A stretch of DNA of 64,000 bases, from assembly GCF_024398035.1 (NCBI RefSeq), contig NZ_CP073748.1, forward strand, positions 301,501 through 365,500, read 5' to 3'. Below the pieces are notes generated by a model, which had not been told where the DNA came from, made no database searches, and worked only from the letters and a program-made list of their open reading frames with translations. The position numbers and the translations under genes are program-made. The stretch is from Kordiimonas sp. SCSIO 12603. Lineage in GTDB: Bacteria > Pseudomonadota > Alphaproteobacteria > Sphingomonadales > Kordiimonadaceae. Positions 18,628 to 28,435 of this stretch are shown here, in pieces; within the stretch, counting starts at the first letter, position 1; each line of letters opens with the position of its first letter.

Positions 18628-19752
18628 ATGACCATCCTTTCATCAATAAAGGGAGCCTGTATCTTGCTGGCTGCCACCGCAATTTCGTTCCCGGGCATAG
18701 CTACAGATGAAGAAGACATTAGAAAAACACTGAACCACTACATTGATGGCACATCTTTCAGCCGTCCGGCAGAAATAAATCAGGCTTTCCATGAAACCGC
18801 CAATCTTTACCTTACCAAAAAAGATGAACCTCACTGGATTGTACCGTCCAGCGAATACGCAGGTTGGTTTGGTCGCCGTACACCGGGTACAGATACGGGC
18901 CGTATTGGTGAAATCATCAGCATGGACATCGCCGGAGATACCGCAACAGCAAAAGTGGAAATCTTGGTTCCTGGTCGCAAGATGCGGTACGTAGACCAGT
19001 TTCTTGTGAAGAAACTTGATGGTGAATGGAAGATCATTGCCAAAACCGCTTCAAGCGCCCCAGCAAACAACCACGGCGGCCGTGTGCTTTTCATCTTATC
19101 AAGCCAAGCCTTTCATGGCTCATCTGATCTGCCAGCAGGGGCTAGTTTCTCAGAAATTGTCAACGCCTATGACGAATTTAAAAAGCATGGTTATACAGTA
19201 GATTTTGTAACTCCAGAAGGCGGCAGTCTCCCACTTTCCTATATTAATACATCCATCGATATGCACAGAAAATATATCTATGATTCAGATCTGATGTATG
19301 CCCTTGCTCACACTAAAAAACCTGAAGATATTAAGCCTGCCCGCTATAAGGCTGTACATTATGTGGGGGGTTCAAACGCTATGTACGGGGTTGCTGATAA
19401 CAAGGCGCTACAGGACATTTCTATGGAGATATATGAGAAGCATGGCGGCATCATCTCTTCTGTTTGTCACGGTACCGCTGGTATCGTGAACCTGAAAACA
19501 TCAAGCGGTACTTATCTCGTAGCTGGCAAAAAAGTTGTCGGATATCCGGAAGATTATGAACGTCAGACAGCTGAGTATTTCAAACAATTCCCACTTTTGA
19601 TCGGACAATCCGTACAAGATCATGATGGTGATTTCCGTTTCGGGCCCAGAAATCAAGCCTTCGTTGAAGTGGATGGCCGCCTGATCACAGGACAGAATCA
19701 TCTTTCTTCGAGGCTCGTAGTTCAGAAAATAGTTGAAGCACTCGATAAATAA
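18628..19752 (+). CDS. Exported NTF2-like / DJ-1-PfpI two-domain protein
   Basis: A 374-residue protein. Residues 1-25 look like a signal peptide (ACILLAATAISFPGIA). Residues about 27-140 resemble the NTF2-like, lumazine-binding/SnoaL type fold (IRKTLNHYIDGTSFSRPAEI, VDQFLVKKLDGEWKIIAKT). Residues about 150-372 are a class I glutamine amidotransferase-like domain of the Hsp31/DJ-1 group, with the nucleophile elbow SSVCHGTAGIV carrying the Cys and an upstream acidic FVTPEGGSLPLS. DJ-1-like domains act as glyoxalases, chaperones or peptidases; the substrate here is unknown. AGAAGGA supports the start. A strong terminator follows. Confidence 0.85.
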   Translation: MTILSSIKGACILLAATAISFPGIATDEEDIRKTLNHYIDGTSFSRPAEINQAFHETANLYLTKKDEPHWIVPSSEYAGWFGRRTPGTDTGRIGEIISMDIAGDTATAKVEILVPGRKMRYVDQFLVKKLDGEWKIIAKTASSAPANNHGGRVLFILSSQAFHGSSDLPAGASFSEIVNAYDEFKKHGYTVDFVTPEGGSLPLSYINTSIDMHRKYIYDSDLMYALAHTKKPEDIKPARYKAVHYVGGSNAMYGVADNKALQDISMEIYEKHGGIISSVCHGTAGIVNLKTSSGTYLVAGKKVVGYPEDYERQTAEYFKQFPLLIGQSVQDHDGDFRFGPRNQAFVEVDGRLITGQNHLSSRLVVQKIVEALDK

Positions 19753-19774
19753 TCACGACAAACTAACCCACCTT

Positions 19775-19808
19775 AGAGGCAGAAAACCCCCTTCTGCCTC
19801 TCTTTTTT
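19775..19808 (+). terminator. Intrinsic terminator after the DJ-1-like gene
   Basis: GAGGCAGAA (19776-19784) pairs with TTCTGCCTC (19792-19800) and is followed by TCTTTTTT. It is a textbook rho-independent terminator. Confidence 0.9.
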
Positions 19809-19961
19809 GCAAACACCTCCAATATTCACCGATTATTCCAGCATATTCATCTGGCATTCTGAGCATGAATTCCAAAGACTTGCCCTCGCTTTCAGGTACT
19901 TAGTCCTGTTTGCACATTTTGAATATAACGATAATATCATTCTGCAAAACTGGAGGCAGGC

Positions 19962-20648
19962 ATGCGATTTGGTGAATATATAAGAATAAAACGTGAAGAA
20001 AATGGCTGGACCCAACCCGAGGCGGCAGCGAAAATTTCAGTAGAACAATCCTATCTTTCAAAACTGGAAACCGGGAAAAGCTATCCATCAGAAGACGTCT
20101 TCGCCAAAATCGTGTCTGCCTACTCTATTGATGTAACAAAAATGAATAGTGATCTTTTTTCAGCAGAAATAGACAAGCTTCGAGAAATAGGCGAGGTTCG
20201 AACAGCACTTCTTTCAAAAAAGAAAAGTCAGCAGAAATTCATGCGGGGTTGGTTGATCACCGGTCTTGTTATGCTGATGATAAGCGGCGCATCCTTTGGG
20301 CTGATAAACGTGGACCAACAACCTGTAATTACCTTCGTTTACAAATATAGCTCTCCCGGTATCATCAAAAAGGGAGAAGACCCTCGCAAGTATACCAAAC
20401 TTGAGCAAATTAACAAACGTGGAGACCTTACTGAGATTAACGGCGTAATGGATTTTAAATTTAAAGAATTTTACGAGCGACGCGGCGACAGCTTTGTTGA
20501 AGCGGTAAAAGGTGGGCACCGTATATACAGTTTTGAAAATGCACGGCCTTACAAGCCTCAGTCTCCATTTTCTTGGCTGATGCCTCCGGCTGTTATGCTC
20601 CTTTTTGGAGCGTTTGGATGCTTCTATATAAGCCGTCGCTGGCAATAA
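19962..20648 (+). CDS. XRE family regulator with two membrane segments
   Basis: A 228-residue protein. Residues about 3-60 are an XRE/Cro helix-turn-helix (FGEYIRIKREENGWTQPEAAAKISVEQSYLSKLETGKSYPS). A membrane segment at about 90-110 (GWLITGLVMLMISGASFGLI) and another at about 202-220 (WLMPPAVMLLFGAFGCFYI) flank a hydrophilic loop likely facing the periplasm. GGAGGCAGGC precedes the ATG. This suggests a membrane-tethered transcription factor; the loop could be a sensor. The target is unknown. Confidence 0.85.
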   Translation: MRFGEYIRIKREENGWTQPEAAAKISVEQSYLSKLETGKSYPSEDVFAKIVSAYSIDVTKMNSDLFSAEIDKLREIGEVRTALLSKKKSQQKFMRGWLITGLVMLMISGASFGLINVDQQPVITFVYKYSSPGIIKKGEDPRKYTKLEQINKRGDLTEINGVMDFKFKEFYERRGDSFVEAVKGGHRIYSFENARPYKPQSPFSWLMPPAVMLLFGAFGCFYISRRWQ

Positions 20649-20715
20649 AACTGTTGCGTCATTTAGAACAAAACCATAGCTTTTCTCCGAAATTGTTTCA
20701 AAAAATGGAAAAGCT

Positions 20716-21621
20716 ATGGATTTCGTTTCCCTTCGCACCTTCTGCCGCGCCGTTGAAGAAGGTAACCTTTCAGCCGCCGCTAAAGCCGTTCACGTAACCA
20801 AATCTGTAGCCAGCCGCCGCATTCATATGCTTGAAGATGATCTTGGCACAAAGCTTCTTGTACGCACTACCAAAGGCGTATCAGCAACCGATGCAGGTGC
20901 CCTATTCTATGAACGAGCGATCAATATTCTTGCTGATATTGAAGACGCCAAGCAAACTGTTACATGCGCGAGTAAAAGACTGATTGGAAACCTGAGGGTT
21001 ACCGCTCCTCGCAGCTTTACAGATATTTACCTTTCCGATGCCATTGCAGCCTTTATGAAAGAATATCCGGATCTTACGCTTGAACTTAACCTTACGGATG
21101 AACGTGTTGATATAGTGGGTGGCGGCTATGACGTAGGCTTAAGGATCTCAACTAACCTAGAAGACACCAGTCTAATTGCCAAAAAGCTTACCCACCTTAA
21201 TAGCATGATAGCGGCGAGCCCGGAGTATCTGGAAAAGCACGGCACACCGAAAACGGTGGAAGATCTCAAAAACCATAACTTTGCCCTTTATTCCAATATT
21301 CCTGCTTCAAGGCTTTGGAAATTTATGTCTGGTGATCAATCTGCTCAAACAAGAGTAAATGGAAACTTGACCTCAAACTCCGGAGTTATGCAGCTTGCAG
21401 CGGCCAAGGCGGGCTTAGCCATTGTTAGTTTGCCGACTTTTTTCTATGAGGACGCCATTAAAAATAAGGAATTAATCCAAATTTTACCTGATTGGGCTCT
21501 TCCCGAACTTACTCTTTATGCCCTCTATCCAGACCGTCGCCTGTTACCGATGAAAGTACGCGCCTTCATGGACTTTATGGCAAACTGGTTTGCACATCCC
21601 GAATATTCGGCACATTTATAA
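20716..21621 (+). CDS. LysR family transcriptional regulator
   Basis: A 301-residue LysR protein. The N-terminal winged helix (FCRAVEEGNLSAAAKAVHVTKSVASRRIHMLEDDLGTKLLVR, quoted here only as its extent, residues about 7-50) is clear from AAAKAVHVTKSVASRRI and LGTKLLVRTTKG. The effector domain (about 90-295) contains GNLRVTAPRSF and GVMQLAAAKAGLAIVSLPTFF. It is most like the CrgA/AaeR-type LysR subgroup. The gene lies 67 bp after the XRE gene and 97 bp before the beta-helix protein, same strand. Confidence 0.93.
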   Translation: MDFVSLRTFCRAVEEGNLSAAAKAVHVTKSVASRRIHMLEDDLGTKLLVRTTKGVSATDAGALFYERAINILADIEDAKQTVTCASKRLIGNLRVTAPRSFTDIYLSDAIAAFMKEYPDLTLELNLTDERVDIVGGGYDVGLRISTNLEDTSLIAKKLTHLNSMIAASPEYLEKHGTPKTVEDLKNHNFALYSNIPASRLWKFMSGDQSAQTRVNGNLTSNSGVMQLAAAKAGLAIVSLPTFFYEDAIKNKELIQILPDWALPELTLYALYPDRRLLPMKVRAFMDFMANWFAHPEYSAHL

Positions 21622-21718
21622 CATGATGTTTATGTATGAAGCATGGTTAGCTGTTTACTGAAAAAGAGTTTTTGTTATTCTCTTTTTTCGTGTTTTGGAA
21701 ATATCTGTGGGGATTAAA

Positions 21719-22948
21719 ATGAAGAAGTTTGCATTGATTACCGCCTTGACGAGCCTGCTCGCTACGGCGCCGCAACATGCTTCCGCAGACGGTATTTTAA
21801 TATCCAACAGCGATTTTAACAACTATCTTAAAGACGCTAAAGCGGGCGACGTATTTACGGTATTTCCTGGAAATTATTTTCTTACAGGTACAGTGCAACT
21901 CAAAAGTAATGGTACACTCAGGAAACCTATCACCCTCAAACCGGTAAAACCTGGCACAGTTAAAATATTTGTACCAAGAACCGTTGGTTTTAAAGTTACC
22001 GGCAAAAACTGGATTATTGAAGGTTTTGACATCAGAGGGTTTTGTAAAACTGATGATGAATGTGAGCATGCATTCCATATTGTTGGTAATGCAGACGATG
22101 TTGTTATTCGTAACAATACACTAACCGAGTTTAATGCAGCTATTAAAGCAAATGGGGACGGCAAAGGAGCTGCAACACAGTTCCCGGATCGTGTCCGTAT
22201 TGAAAACAATTCTATTTATAATTCTGCCCCCCGTAAAACTGGTAGATCAGTAACTCCTATTGATGTTGTAGGTGGTAAACATTGGCGGATTAAAAATAAC
22301 TTCATTGCTGACTTTGCAAAAACAGACGGTAACCAAATTAGCTACGGTGCGTTCCTCAAAGGTAATTCGTCATCAGGTTTATTTGACCGTAACCTTATTA
22401 TTTGTGAATGGCGCCATACAGGTGGTGTTCGCCTTGGATTATCCTTTGGAGGAGGAGGTACTGATCAGCAATTCTGTGAACGCCAAAACTGTGCAATGGA
22501 GCACTCGCGTGGGGTAATTCGCTCCAACATTATTCTAAACTGCCCAGCGGATGTTGGTGTTTATTTAAACAAGTCCGCCAATACCAAACTGATTAACAAC
22601 ACCATCCTAAACACTGCCGGTGTTGATGTACGCTTTCCAACCAGCTCAGCCAGCTTTGCTGGTAATATTATCGAAGGCCGGATCAAAGATCGCGACAACG
22701 GTACACATCAGGATTTCAGCAACCTTGTTGAGGCCGATTTAAGTACTCTATTCCCAGGTGCAGAAAATTTTGACTTAACAGCCAGTAGTTTAGCTGCTTT
22801 AAAATACCTACCCACCAAGTATGTTGGTCTTGATTATTGTACCGGCAGCAAACAAAACCGGTGGCATGGTGCCATGCAACAACCAATAACGTGTGATATC
22901 AGGCAAAAGCTACAGGCTATTATTAATAAAGAGAAACAGAGCCGTTAA
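21719..22948 (+). CDS. Exported parallel beta-helix protein, PL6-like lyase candidate
   Basis: A 409-residue protein. The start was set at 21719 (MKKFALITALTSLLA) because GTGGGGATT lies just upstream and a clean signal peptide (about 1-24, ending ASA) follows. The body has repeated beta-helix rungs (WIIEGFDIRGF, VVIRNNTLTEF, VRIENNSIYNS, WRIKNNFIADF, GVIRSNIILNC, TKLINNTILNT). Candidate PL6-type catalytic residues are the Lys in AFLKGNSS and the Arg in GVRLGLSFGGG. PL6 enzymes cleave alginate or chondroitin by beta-elimination. Several Cys suggest disulphides. The assignment to PL6 is likely but the substrate is open. Confidence 0.75.
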   Translation: MKKFALITALTSLLATAPQHASADGILISNSDFNNYLKDAKAGDVFTVFPGNYFLTGTVQLKSNGTLRKPITLKPVKPGTVKIFVPRTVGFKVTGKNWIIEGFDIRGFCKTDDECEHAFHIVGNADDVVIRNNTLTEFNAAIKANGDGKGAATQFPDRVRIENNSIYNSAPRKTGRSVTPIDVVGGKHWRIKNNFIADFAKTDGNQISYGAFLKGNSSSGLFDRNLIICEWRHTGGVRLGLSFGGGGTDQQFCERQNCAMEHSRGVIRSNIILNCPADVGVYLNKSANTKLINNTILNTAGVDVRFPTSSASFAGNIIEGRIKDRDNGTHQDFSNLVEADLSTLFPGAENFDLTASSLAALKYLPTKYVGLDYCTGSKQNRWHGAMQQPITCDIRQKLQAIINKEKQSR

Positions 22949-22955
22949 AGCCGTT

Positions 22956-23573
22956 TTAGCTACGGGCAAATTCTTGCTTTGGAGCAATCTTACACTCTTC
23001 AACCGGTGTTGGTTCCGTATCAAAATTTGTCTCATAGCATTCATCAAGAAGCGAGCAATAACATGCTTCCGGCTGAAGCCTCCAACGCACAGTATTCAGT
23101 GTGTACCAAAGTGGTAAATTCTGTTCGTCTGGGAAAAGGCTAAACACTTTTAAAACATCACCTTGCGGCAGAATTTTTGGTGACACTGTATTGGTGAACA
23201 AACAGTTATTACTCTCACAGCTCAGGGTACCGCCTTCATCGAAAACCAATTCCACCAGATGGTAGGCATCATTCAAATACCTGTCTTGTAATTTAATACG
23301 GAAGCTTTTCACTTTTGCAGGTCCAACACCCACATTTTCCAGATGAAAATAAATTTCCTGATTTAAATCATCATTCACGTTGCCATGCTCTACCTGCAGA
23401 TATGGCCAGGTTTCAGCCTTTACCTGATTTAAAGAGGCTTCCGATTGAATATAGGTGGCAATAAAACTGGCCGCGGAAATAAGAACCGCGCTCACCGCAA
23501 TAACAAAATTGAGATGATCCTTTGAAGGTCGTTTCAAACGCTTCTTAGATTTCACTTCTTCTTCCGCAGCCAT
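22956..23573 (-). CDS. Single-TM protein of unknown function downstream of GDH
   Basis: A 205-residue protein. A basic N terminus (KSKKRLKRPSKDH) precedes one membrane helix (about 21-43, LNFVIAVSAVLISAASFIATYI), so most of the protein is probably periplasmic. The remaining beta-rich part (PYLQVEHGN, IYFHLENVGVGPAKVKSFRI) resembles small envelope domains with conserved Cys (LSCESNNC, ACYCSLLDEC). Function unknown. It begins 12 bp after the glutamate dehydrogenase stop and is probably its operon partner. Confidence 0.75.
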   Translation of the reverse strand: MAAEEEVKSKKRLKRPSKDHLNFVIAVSAVLISAASFIATYIQSEASLNQVKAETWPYLQVEHGNVNDDLNQEIYFHLENVGVGPAKVKSFRIKLQDRYLNDAYHLVELVFDEGGTLSCESNNCLFTNTVSPKILPQGDVLKVFSLFPDEQNLPLWYTLNTVRWRLQPEACYCSLLDECYETNFDTEPTPVEECKIAPKQEFARS

Positions 23574-23585
23574 TTTTATAACTCT

Positions 23586-26500
23586 TTACCTTAGAATTGA
23601 ACGAAGGTGTCGTGCAGCAAAGCTTAATTTAGCAACGCTGAGCGTACCAGCCTGAGCGAGATCTTCGATCAAACGCTCCGCACGGATAATACGTGTTGCT
23701 TGCGCAGTAGCCCAGTCTGCCGTGGCTGCATCAGCTGATTTATCGCCAGCCCGCTTACATACACGTTCCACATGGTTACGCTGTTGATCTGCCAAATCCT
23801 CAAGGATTGAGCGAATAGCAAGTACTTCCCAGTGATCATCCGGCGGAATACGGTCAGCACGCTGCTTGAGCCAATCAAAGCCCAACTTATCGCCAAGAGC
23901 AAAGTGAACAGATGCCACATAATCAACCGGCTTATCTGCTTGTTCAGCAACCGCAATAATATCAGGGCCACTGCTGAACACCTCAAACGCACCAATGAAG
24001 GTCGCCAGCTCGTGCCCAACACCTGTAGCTTTTAAAACATCTCTGCGGTTAAGGAAGGCTTCCTGAGCCGGTTCCGAAAGTGTTTCAAGCTTGATGGCAA
24101 ACAGGCTCTTGAACGGTGCTTTAAAGCGTTCAATCAACTTGCTCACGTTAAACGGACGATCAATGTTCCGAAGCACCCACATAACCTGTGTTTTCAGGCT
24201 ATTAGATACGCTCTGGTGCATATCATACTGGGTAGAAGCCACTACTTGATAATCCAGATCGTTAATATCGTTCCAGATTTTCTGTAGGCCGAATACTTCC
24301 CGAACAATCACGAACGCCGCCACAATATCCTCGACACCGAGACCTGTTTCTTCCTTCACTTCATAAACAAAGGTAAGGCCTGCCCAGTTCACCACTTCGT
24401 TTGCAAGAACCGTTGCAATAATTTCACGGCGCAGCCTGTGGTTTGCCAACTCTTCCGCATAAGTATCACGAAGTACACTTGGGAAACCCCATTCAAGCTC
24501 CGGCTGAAGAACAGGTTCATCAATCAAGTCTGAATCCACGATGATATCGAAGAGCGACATCTTGGCATAAGCTAGAAGCGTAGAAATTTCCGGGCGTGAT
24601 AGGCCACGCTCATTTGCTGCCAGCTCCGCAAAGCCTTCGTCAGATGGGATATATTCAATTTCGCGGTTCAGGCCACCATCACGCTCAAGCGCTCTCACGA
24701 GGCCAAGGTGATACTCACGGTCCGATACCGCTTTTGCTTCCGCAAGTGAGATTGCCTGTGTCTGCAAATAGTTATCCGATAGAACGATATCAGAAACTTC
24801 ATCAGTCATGCTTTCAAGAAGCGTATTACGCGCTTCCATATCAAGCTTACCTTTAGCAATCGCATCCGCAAGAAGGATCTTGATGTTCACCTCTTTATCG
24901 GAACAATCCACACCAGCGGAGTTGTCGATAAAATCAGTATTCAAACGGCCACCGCGGCGAGCAAATTCAATCCGGCTCTTCTGGGTCATGCCCAGATTAC
25001 CGCCCTCACCAACAACCTTGAACTTCAGGTCATCTGCGATAACACGTAGGCCATCGTTGGCGCGGTCACCCACCTCTTGGTTGGTTTCATCAGATGCACG
25101 AACATAAGTACCGATACCGCCAAACCAAAGAAGATCAGCCTCAGCTTTCATGATCAGGTTGATCAGATCAGTTGGGGTAACTGCATCAGCATCCACACCC
25201 AACCATTCTTTAATTTCATCAGTAAGCGAGATGGATTTCTCTGCACGGGAGAAGATACCACCGCCCTGTGAAATCAATGATTTATCATAATCTTCCCAAG
25301 TAGAGCGAGGCAGATCAAACATGCGCTTACGCTCGTTCCATGCTGCTTCCGTATCACCCGGATTCGGATCAATGAAAATATGCATATGGTTGAAGGCAGC
25401 TTTCAGGCGAATGGTTTTACTTAGAAGCATACCATTACCGAATACGTCGCCAGACATATCGCCCACGCCCACAACAGTGAATTCATCTTCCTGTGTGTTT
25501 ACACCCATTTCACGGAAATGGCGCTGAACACCAACCCAGGCACCCTTGGCTGTGATACCCATTTTCTTATGGTCATAACCCTGAGAACCACCAGATGCGA
25601 ACGCATCACCGAGCCAGAAGCCATTGCCTTCAGAAATACTGTTAGAGATATCAGAGAAAGTCGCTGTGCCCTTATCAGCCGCTACTACAAGGTAAGGATC
25701 ATCACCGTCGTGGCGCACAGTATCTTTCGGCGCAACCACATCACCATCAACCAGATTATCTGTGACAGACAAAAGACTCGAGATAAAGCTGCGGTATGAA
25801 GCAACACCTTCAGCCATAAAGGCATCCCTGTCACTCATAGGCGGTAGCTGTTTCGGGAAGAAACCACCTTTCGAACCTTGCGGCACGATTACGGCGTTTT
25901 TCACCTGCTGTGCTTTCACAAGGCCAAGAACTTCTGTACGGAAATCCTCACGGCGGTCAGACCAACGCAGGCCACCACGAGCAACAGGCCCACCACGAAG
26001 GTGAACACCCTCCACCTTCGGTGAGTAAACCCACATTTCGGCATGTGGGCGCGGCAGAGGTGCTTCCTCAACGTCACGTGTACGGATTTTAAACGCGAGC
26101 GCGCGTTCATCCACACCTTCAACAACACCAGGCTGATAGAAGTTTGTTCTGAGCGTAGCTTTAAGAACACTCGCGTACGCTCTCAAGATACGGTCGTGAT
26201 CAAGGCTTTTAACTTCCTCGAACAAGTTCCTCAGATCTGTAGTGATATTCTTCGTAAGTTCTTCACGGTTTGCGTTTGCATATGCTGGATCAAACCGAAC
26301 TTTGAAGAGAGCAACAAGCTGTGCGGAAATTTCATCATTTTCCACCATGCTGTCAGCAATATAATCAGGTGTATAACCCATGCCCAGCTGACGCAGGTAT
26401 TTACCGTATGCCCGCAGGATCACAAGTTCCTGCCAGCTCATTGCAGATGTGAGAACAAGCTCATTAAAGCCATCATTTTCACATACGCCGTCCCATACTT

Positions 26501-28430
26501 TCTTGAAAAGCTCTTCAACAAGCGGCTTAAGACGCTCAATAGCAAAAGCCGTACCTTCAAGGCGTTCAAGCGTGAAGTCATGGATAAAGCTCGTTGATCC
26601 ACCACCCATTTCGTAAGAATGCTCAGAAAGAACACGGAAACCCATGTTTTCAAGGATAGGCATACAGCTTGAAAGCGCGATAAGCTTGCTACCGTGATAA
26701 ATCTTCAATCGGTAACGGTTTTCACCGTCCCCAAGGTGTTGATAGAAATCTACCTGCAGATCATCCGCACCTTGTAAGGCTTCCAGCTTGCAAACATCAT
26801 ATGCTGCTTGTGGTGGTGTAAAGCTTTCACGGTAAGCTGCTGTAAAGCGGCCTTTATAAGCGTGATTAAGGCCTGTACCTTCTTCTTCACCGACACGTTC
26901 AACAAGCGCTGTATGCAAACGGTCTTCCCAACCTTGGGTCGCTTCAGCAATTTTGCGGTTAATCTCGCGTACATTCACTTCAGGTACATCACCCGGGCGT
27001 GTACGGATAATGAAGTGCCAGCGAGCCAGCGCTTCTTCACTAAGTTTCGCATAATAAACCGAAACTTCACCGTTATAAGCTGTGCAGAGAATATCCGCGA
27101 TCGCCTCACGAAGGCCTGAGTGATAGTTTTCACGCGGCACATAAACAAGAGCTGATACAAATCTGCCAAACTGGTCTGGGCGAATGAAAGCTTTCGGGCG
27201 TGGGCGTTCAGTAAGCTGCAAAACACCAAGCGCGGTATCATACATCCAATCTTCACTTACCTGGAACAATTCATCCCGCGGGAAAGTTTCCAGAATGTGA
27301 GACAGCGCTTTACCGGCGTAACTGCGACCACCAAAGCCGGCACTCTCTTTAATGTTAGCAACCTTGTTGCGCATCATTGGAACATCATGGGCAAATTGGC
27401 TGTAAGAAAGCGATGTGAAGAGGCCAACAAAACGGCGTTCGCCAATAGCGTTGCCTTCACTGTCAAAGATTTTCACACCGATATAATCCATATGAGAATT
27501 ACGGTGCACTGTAGACTTTACGTTTGCTTTTGTAACAATCAGAGGCTCAGGCTGTGTCAGGAAGTGCCTGATTTCAGCCGACATAGGTGTAAGGCCATCT
27601 TTATCACGAAGAACATTCCGTTTTGCATCACGGAGAATACCAAGGCCTGAGCCCTCTACCTGCGTGAAATCAAACGTCTGTGGGTCACCTTCAAAACGGT
27701 ATTCGCGGAAACCAAGGAACGTAAAGTGATCAGCACCCAACCAGCGTAGCAGGCGGATCAGTTCTTCAACTTCTTCATTATCAATTGGTGGCGGGTTAAC
27801 AGTCAGGGACGCAACTGTCTCATCAATTTTCGCCAGCATTCCGCGCCAATCACTTACAGCGGCACGTACATCAGCCAGTGTGCTATTTACCGTTTCTTCG
27901 ATTTCCTTGAGCGCATCCTTATTTGTCTGCGTATCAATCTCGATGAACATATAGCTTTCGCGTTTGGCTTCAGCACCATCCGTTTCAGAACGTACACCTT
28001 CACTATCGCGGGAAACTTCAAAAATAGGGTGGTGCATCATCTTAATGCGGTACTGCATCATCGTAGCAAGACAACCAGTTATCGAGTCCACAAGGAACGG
28101 CATATCATCATTGATAATCTGCACGACCGTGTTCTTCGTCTTCCAACCATTTTCCTGACCACGCGGGTTCAGAATTTTAACGATTGGCTGGTTTGGCGCA
28201 CGCGTTACCGCCGCCTGCCACATGCTAAATGCAATCGCATAAAGCTCGGCAGTATCCCGTTCCAGAAGGTCATCAGGGGCTGCCGCGCCATAAAAACCAT
28301 TCAGGAAGCCTTCAAAGGAAACCAACTGTCCTTTTTCAAGTTTTTCGGCAGCTATTTGGCCGATTTCAGAAAGAATTTTTTTAATTGTATTGTCCGTGGT
28401 CACTTTTAATGTCCCTTCGTAACCCGGCAT
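23586..28430 (-). CDS. gdhB: NAD-specific glutamate dehydrogenase, large type
   Basis: A 1,614-residue enzyme of the 180-kDa class that oxidatively deaminates L-glutamate to 2-oxoglutarate using NAD+. The N-terminal third carries ACT-like regulatory repeats (NDDMPFLVDSITGCLATM). The catalytic centre includes HLRGGPVARGGLRWSDRRED, KNAVIVPQGSKGGFF with the catalytic-type Lys, FTVVGVGDMSGDVFGNGM and VGEGGNLGMTQ for dinucleotide binding. The long C-terminal domain is complete. An alternative GTG start at 28406 has GAAGGG upstream. The gene lies 5 bp after the PAS-like gene and 12 bp before the TM protein, so this is a three-gene operon. The symbol gdhB is by analogy. Confidence 0.97.
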   Translation of the reverse strand: MPGYEGTLKVTTDNTIKKILSEIGQIAAEKLEKGQLVSFEGFLNGFYGAAAPDDLLERDTAELYAIAFSMWQAAVTRAPNQPIVKILNPRGQENGWKTKNTVVQIINDDMPFLVDSITGCLATMMQYRIKMMHHPIFEVSRDSEGVRSETDGAEAKRESYMFIEIDTQTNKDALKEIEETVNSTLADVRAAVSDWRGMLAKIDETVASLTVNPPPIDNEEVEELIRLLRWLGADHFTFLGFREYRFEGDPQTFDFTQVEGSGLGILRDAKRNVLRDKDGLTPMSAEIRHFLTQPEPLIVTKANVKSTVHRNSHMDYIGVKIFDSEGNAIGERRFVGLFTSLSYSQFAHDVPMMRNKVANIKESAGFGGRSYAGKALSHILETFPRDELFQVSEDWMYDTALGVLQLTERPRPKAFIRPDQFGRFVSALVYVPRENYHSGLREAIADILCTAYNGEVSVYYAKLSEEALARWHFIIRTRPGDVPEVNVREINRKIAEATQGWEDRLHTALVERVGEEEGTGLNHAYKGRFTAAYRESFTPPQAAYDVCKLEALQGADDLQVDFYQHLGDGENRYRLKIYHGSKLIALSSCMPILENMGFRVLSEHSYEMGGGSTSFIHDFTLERLEGTAFAIERLKPLVEELFKKVWDGVCENDGFNELVLTSAMSWQELVILRAYGKYLRQLGMGYTPDYIADSMVENDEISAQLVALFKVRFDPAYANANREELTKNITTDLRNLFEEVKSLDHDRILRAYASVLKATLRTNFYQPGVVEGVDERALAFKIRTRDVEEAPLPRPHAEMWVYSPKVEGVHLRGGPVARGGLRWSDRREDFRTEVLGLVKAQQVKNAVIVPQGSKGGFFPKQLPPMSDRDAFMAEGVASYRSFISSLLSVTDNLVDGDVVAPKDTVRHDGDDPYLVVAADKGTATFSDISNSISEGNGFWLGDAFASGGSQGYDHKKMGITAKGAWVGVQRHFREMGVNTQEDEFTVVGVGDMSGDVFGNGMLLSKTIRLKAAFNHMHIFIDPNPGDTEAAWNERKRMFDLPRSTWEDYDKSLISQGGGIFSRAEKSISLTDEIKEWLGVDADAVTPTDLINLIMKAEADLLWFGGIGTYVRASDETNQEVGDRANDGLRVIADDLKFKVVGEGGNLGMTQKSRIEFARRGGRLNTDFIDNSAGVDCSDKEVNIKILLADAIAKGKLDMEARNTLLESMTDEVSDIVLSDNYLQTQAISLAEAKAVSDREYHLGLVRALERDGGLNREIEYIPSDEGFAELAANERGLSRPEISTLLAYAKMSLFDIIVDSDLIDEPVLQPELEWGFPSVLRDTYAEELANHRLRREIIATVLANEVVNWAGLTFVYEVKEETGLGVEDIVAAFVIVREVFGLQKIWNDINDLDYQVVASTQYDMHQSVSNSLKTQVMWVLRNIDRPFNVSKLIERFKAPFKSLFAIKLETLSEPAQEAFLNRRDVLKATGVGHELATFIGAFEVFSSGPDIIAVAEQADKPVDYVASVHFALGDKLGFDWLKQRADRIPPDDHWEVLAIRSILEDLADQQRNHVERVCKRAGDKSADAATADWATAQATRIIRAERLIEDLAQAGTLSVAKLSFAARHLRSILR

Positions 28431-28435
28431 GGAGC

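Noticed and set aside
26043-26597. 184-residue frame antisense to glutamate dehydrogenase
   Set aside because: Shadow of a highly conserved gene; no ribosome site or family pattern.
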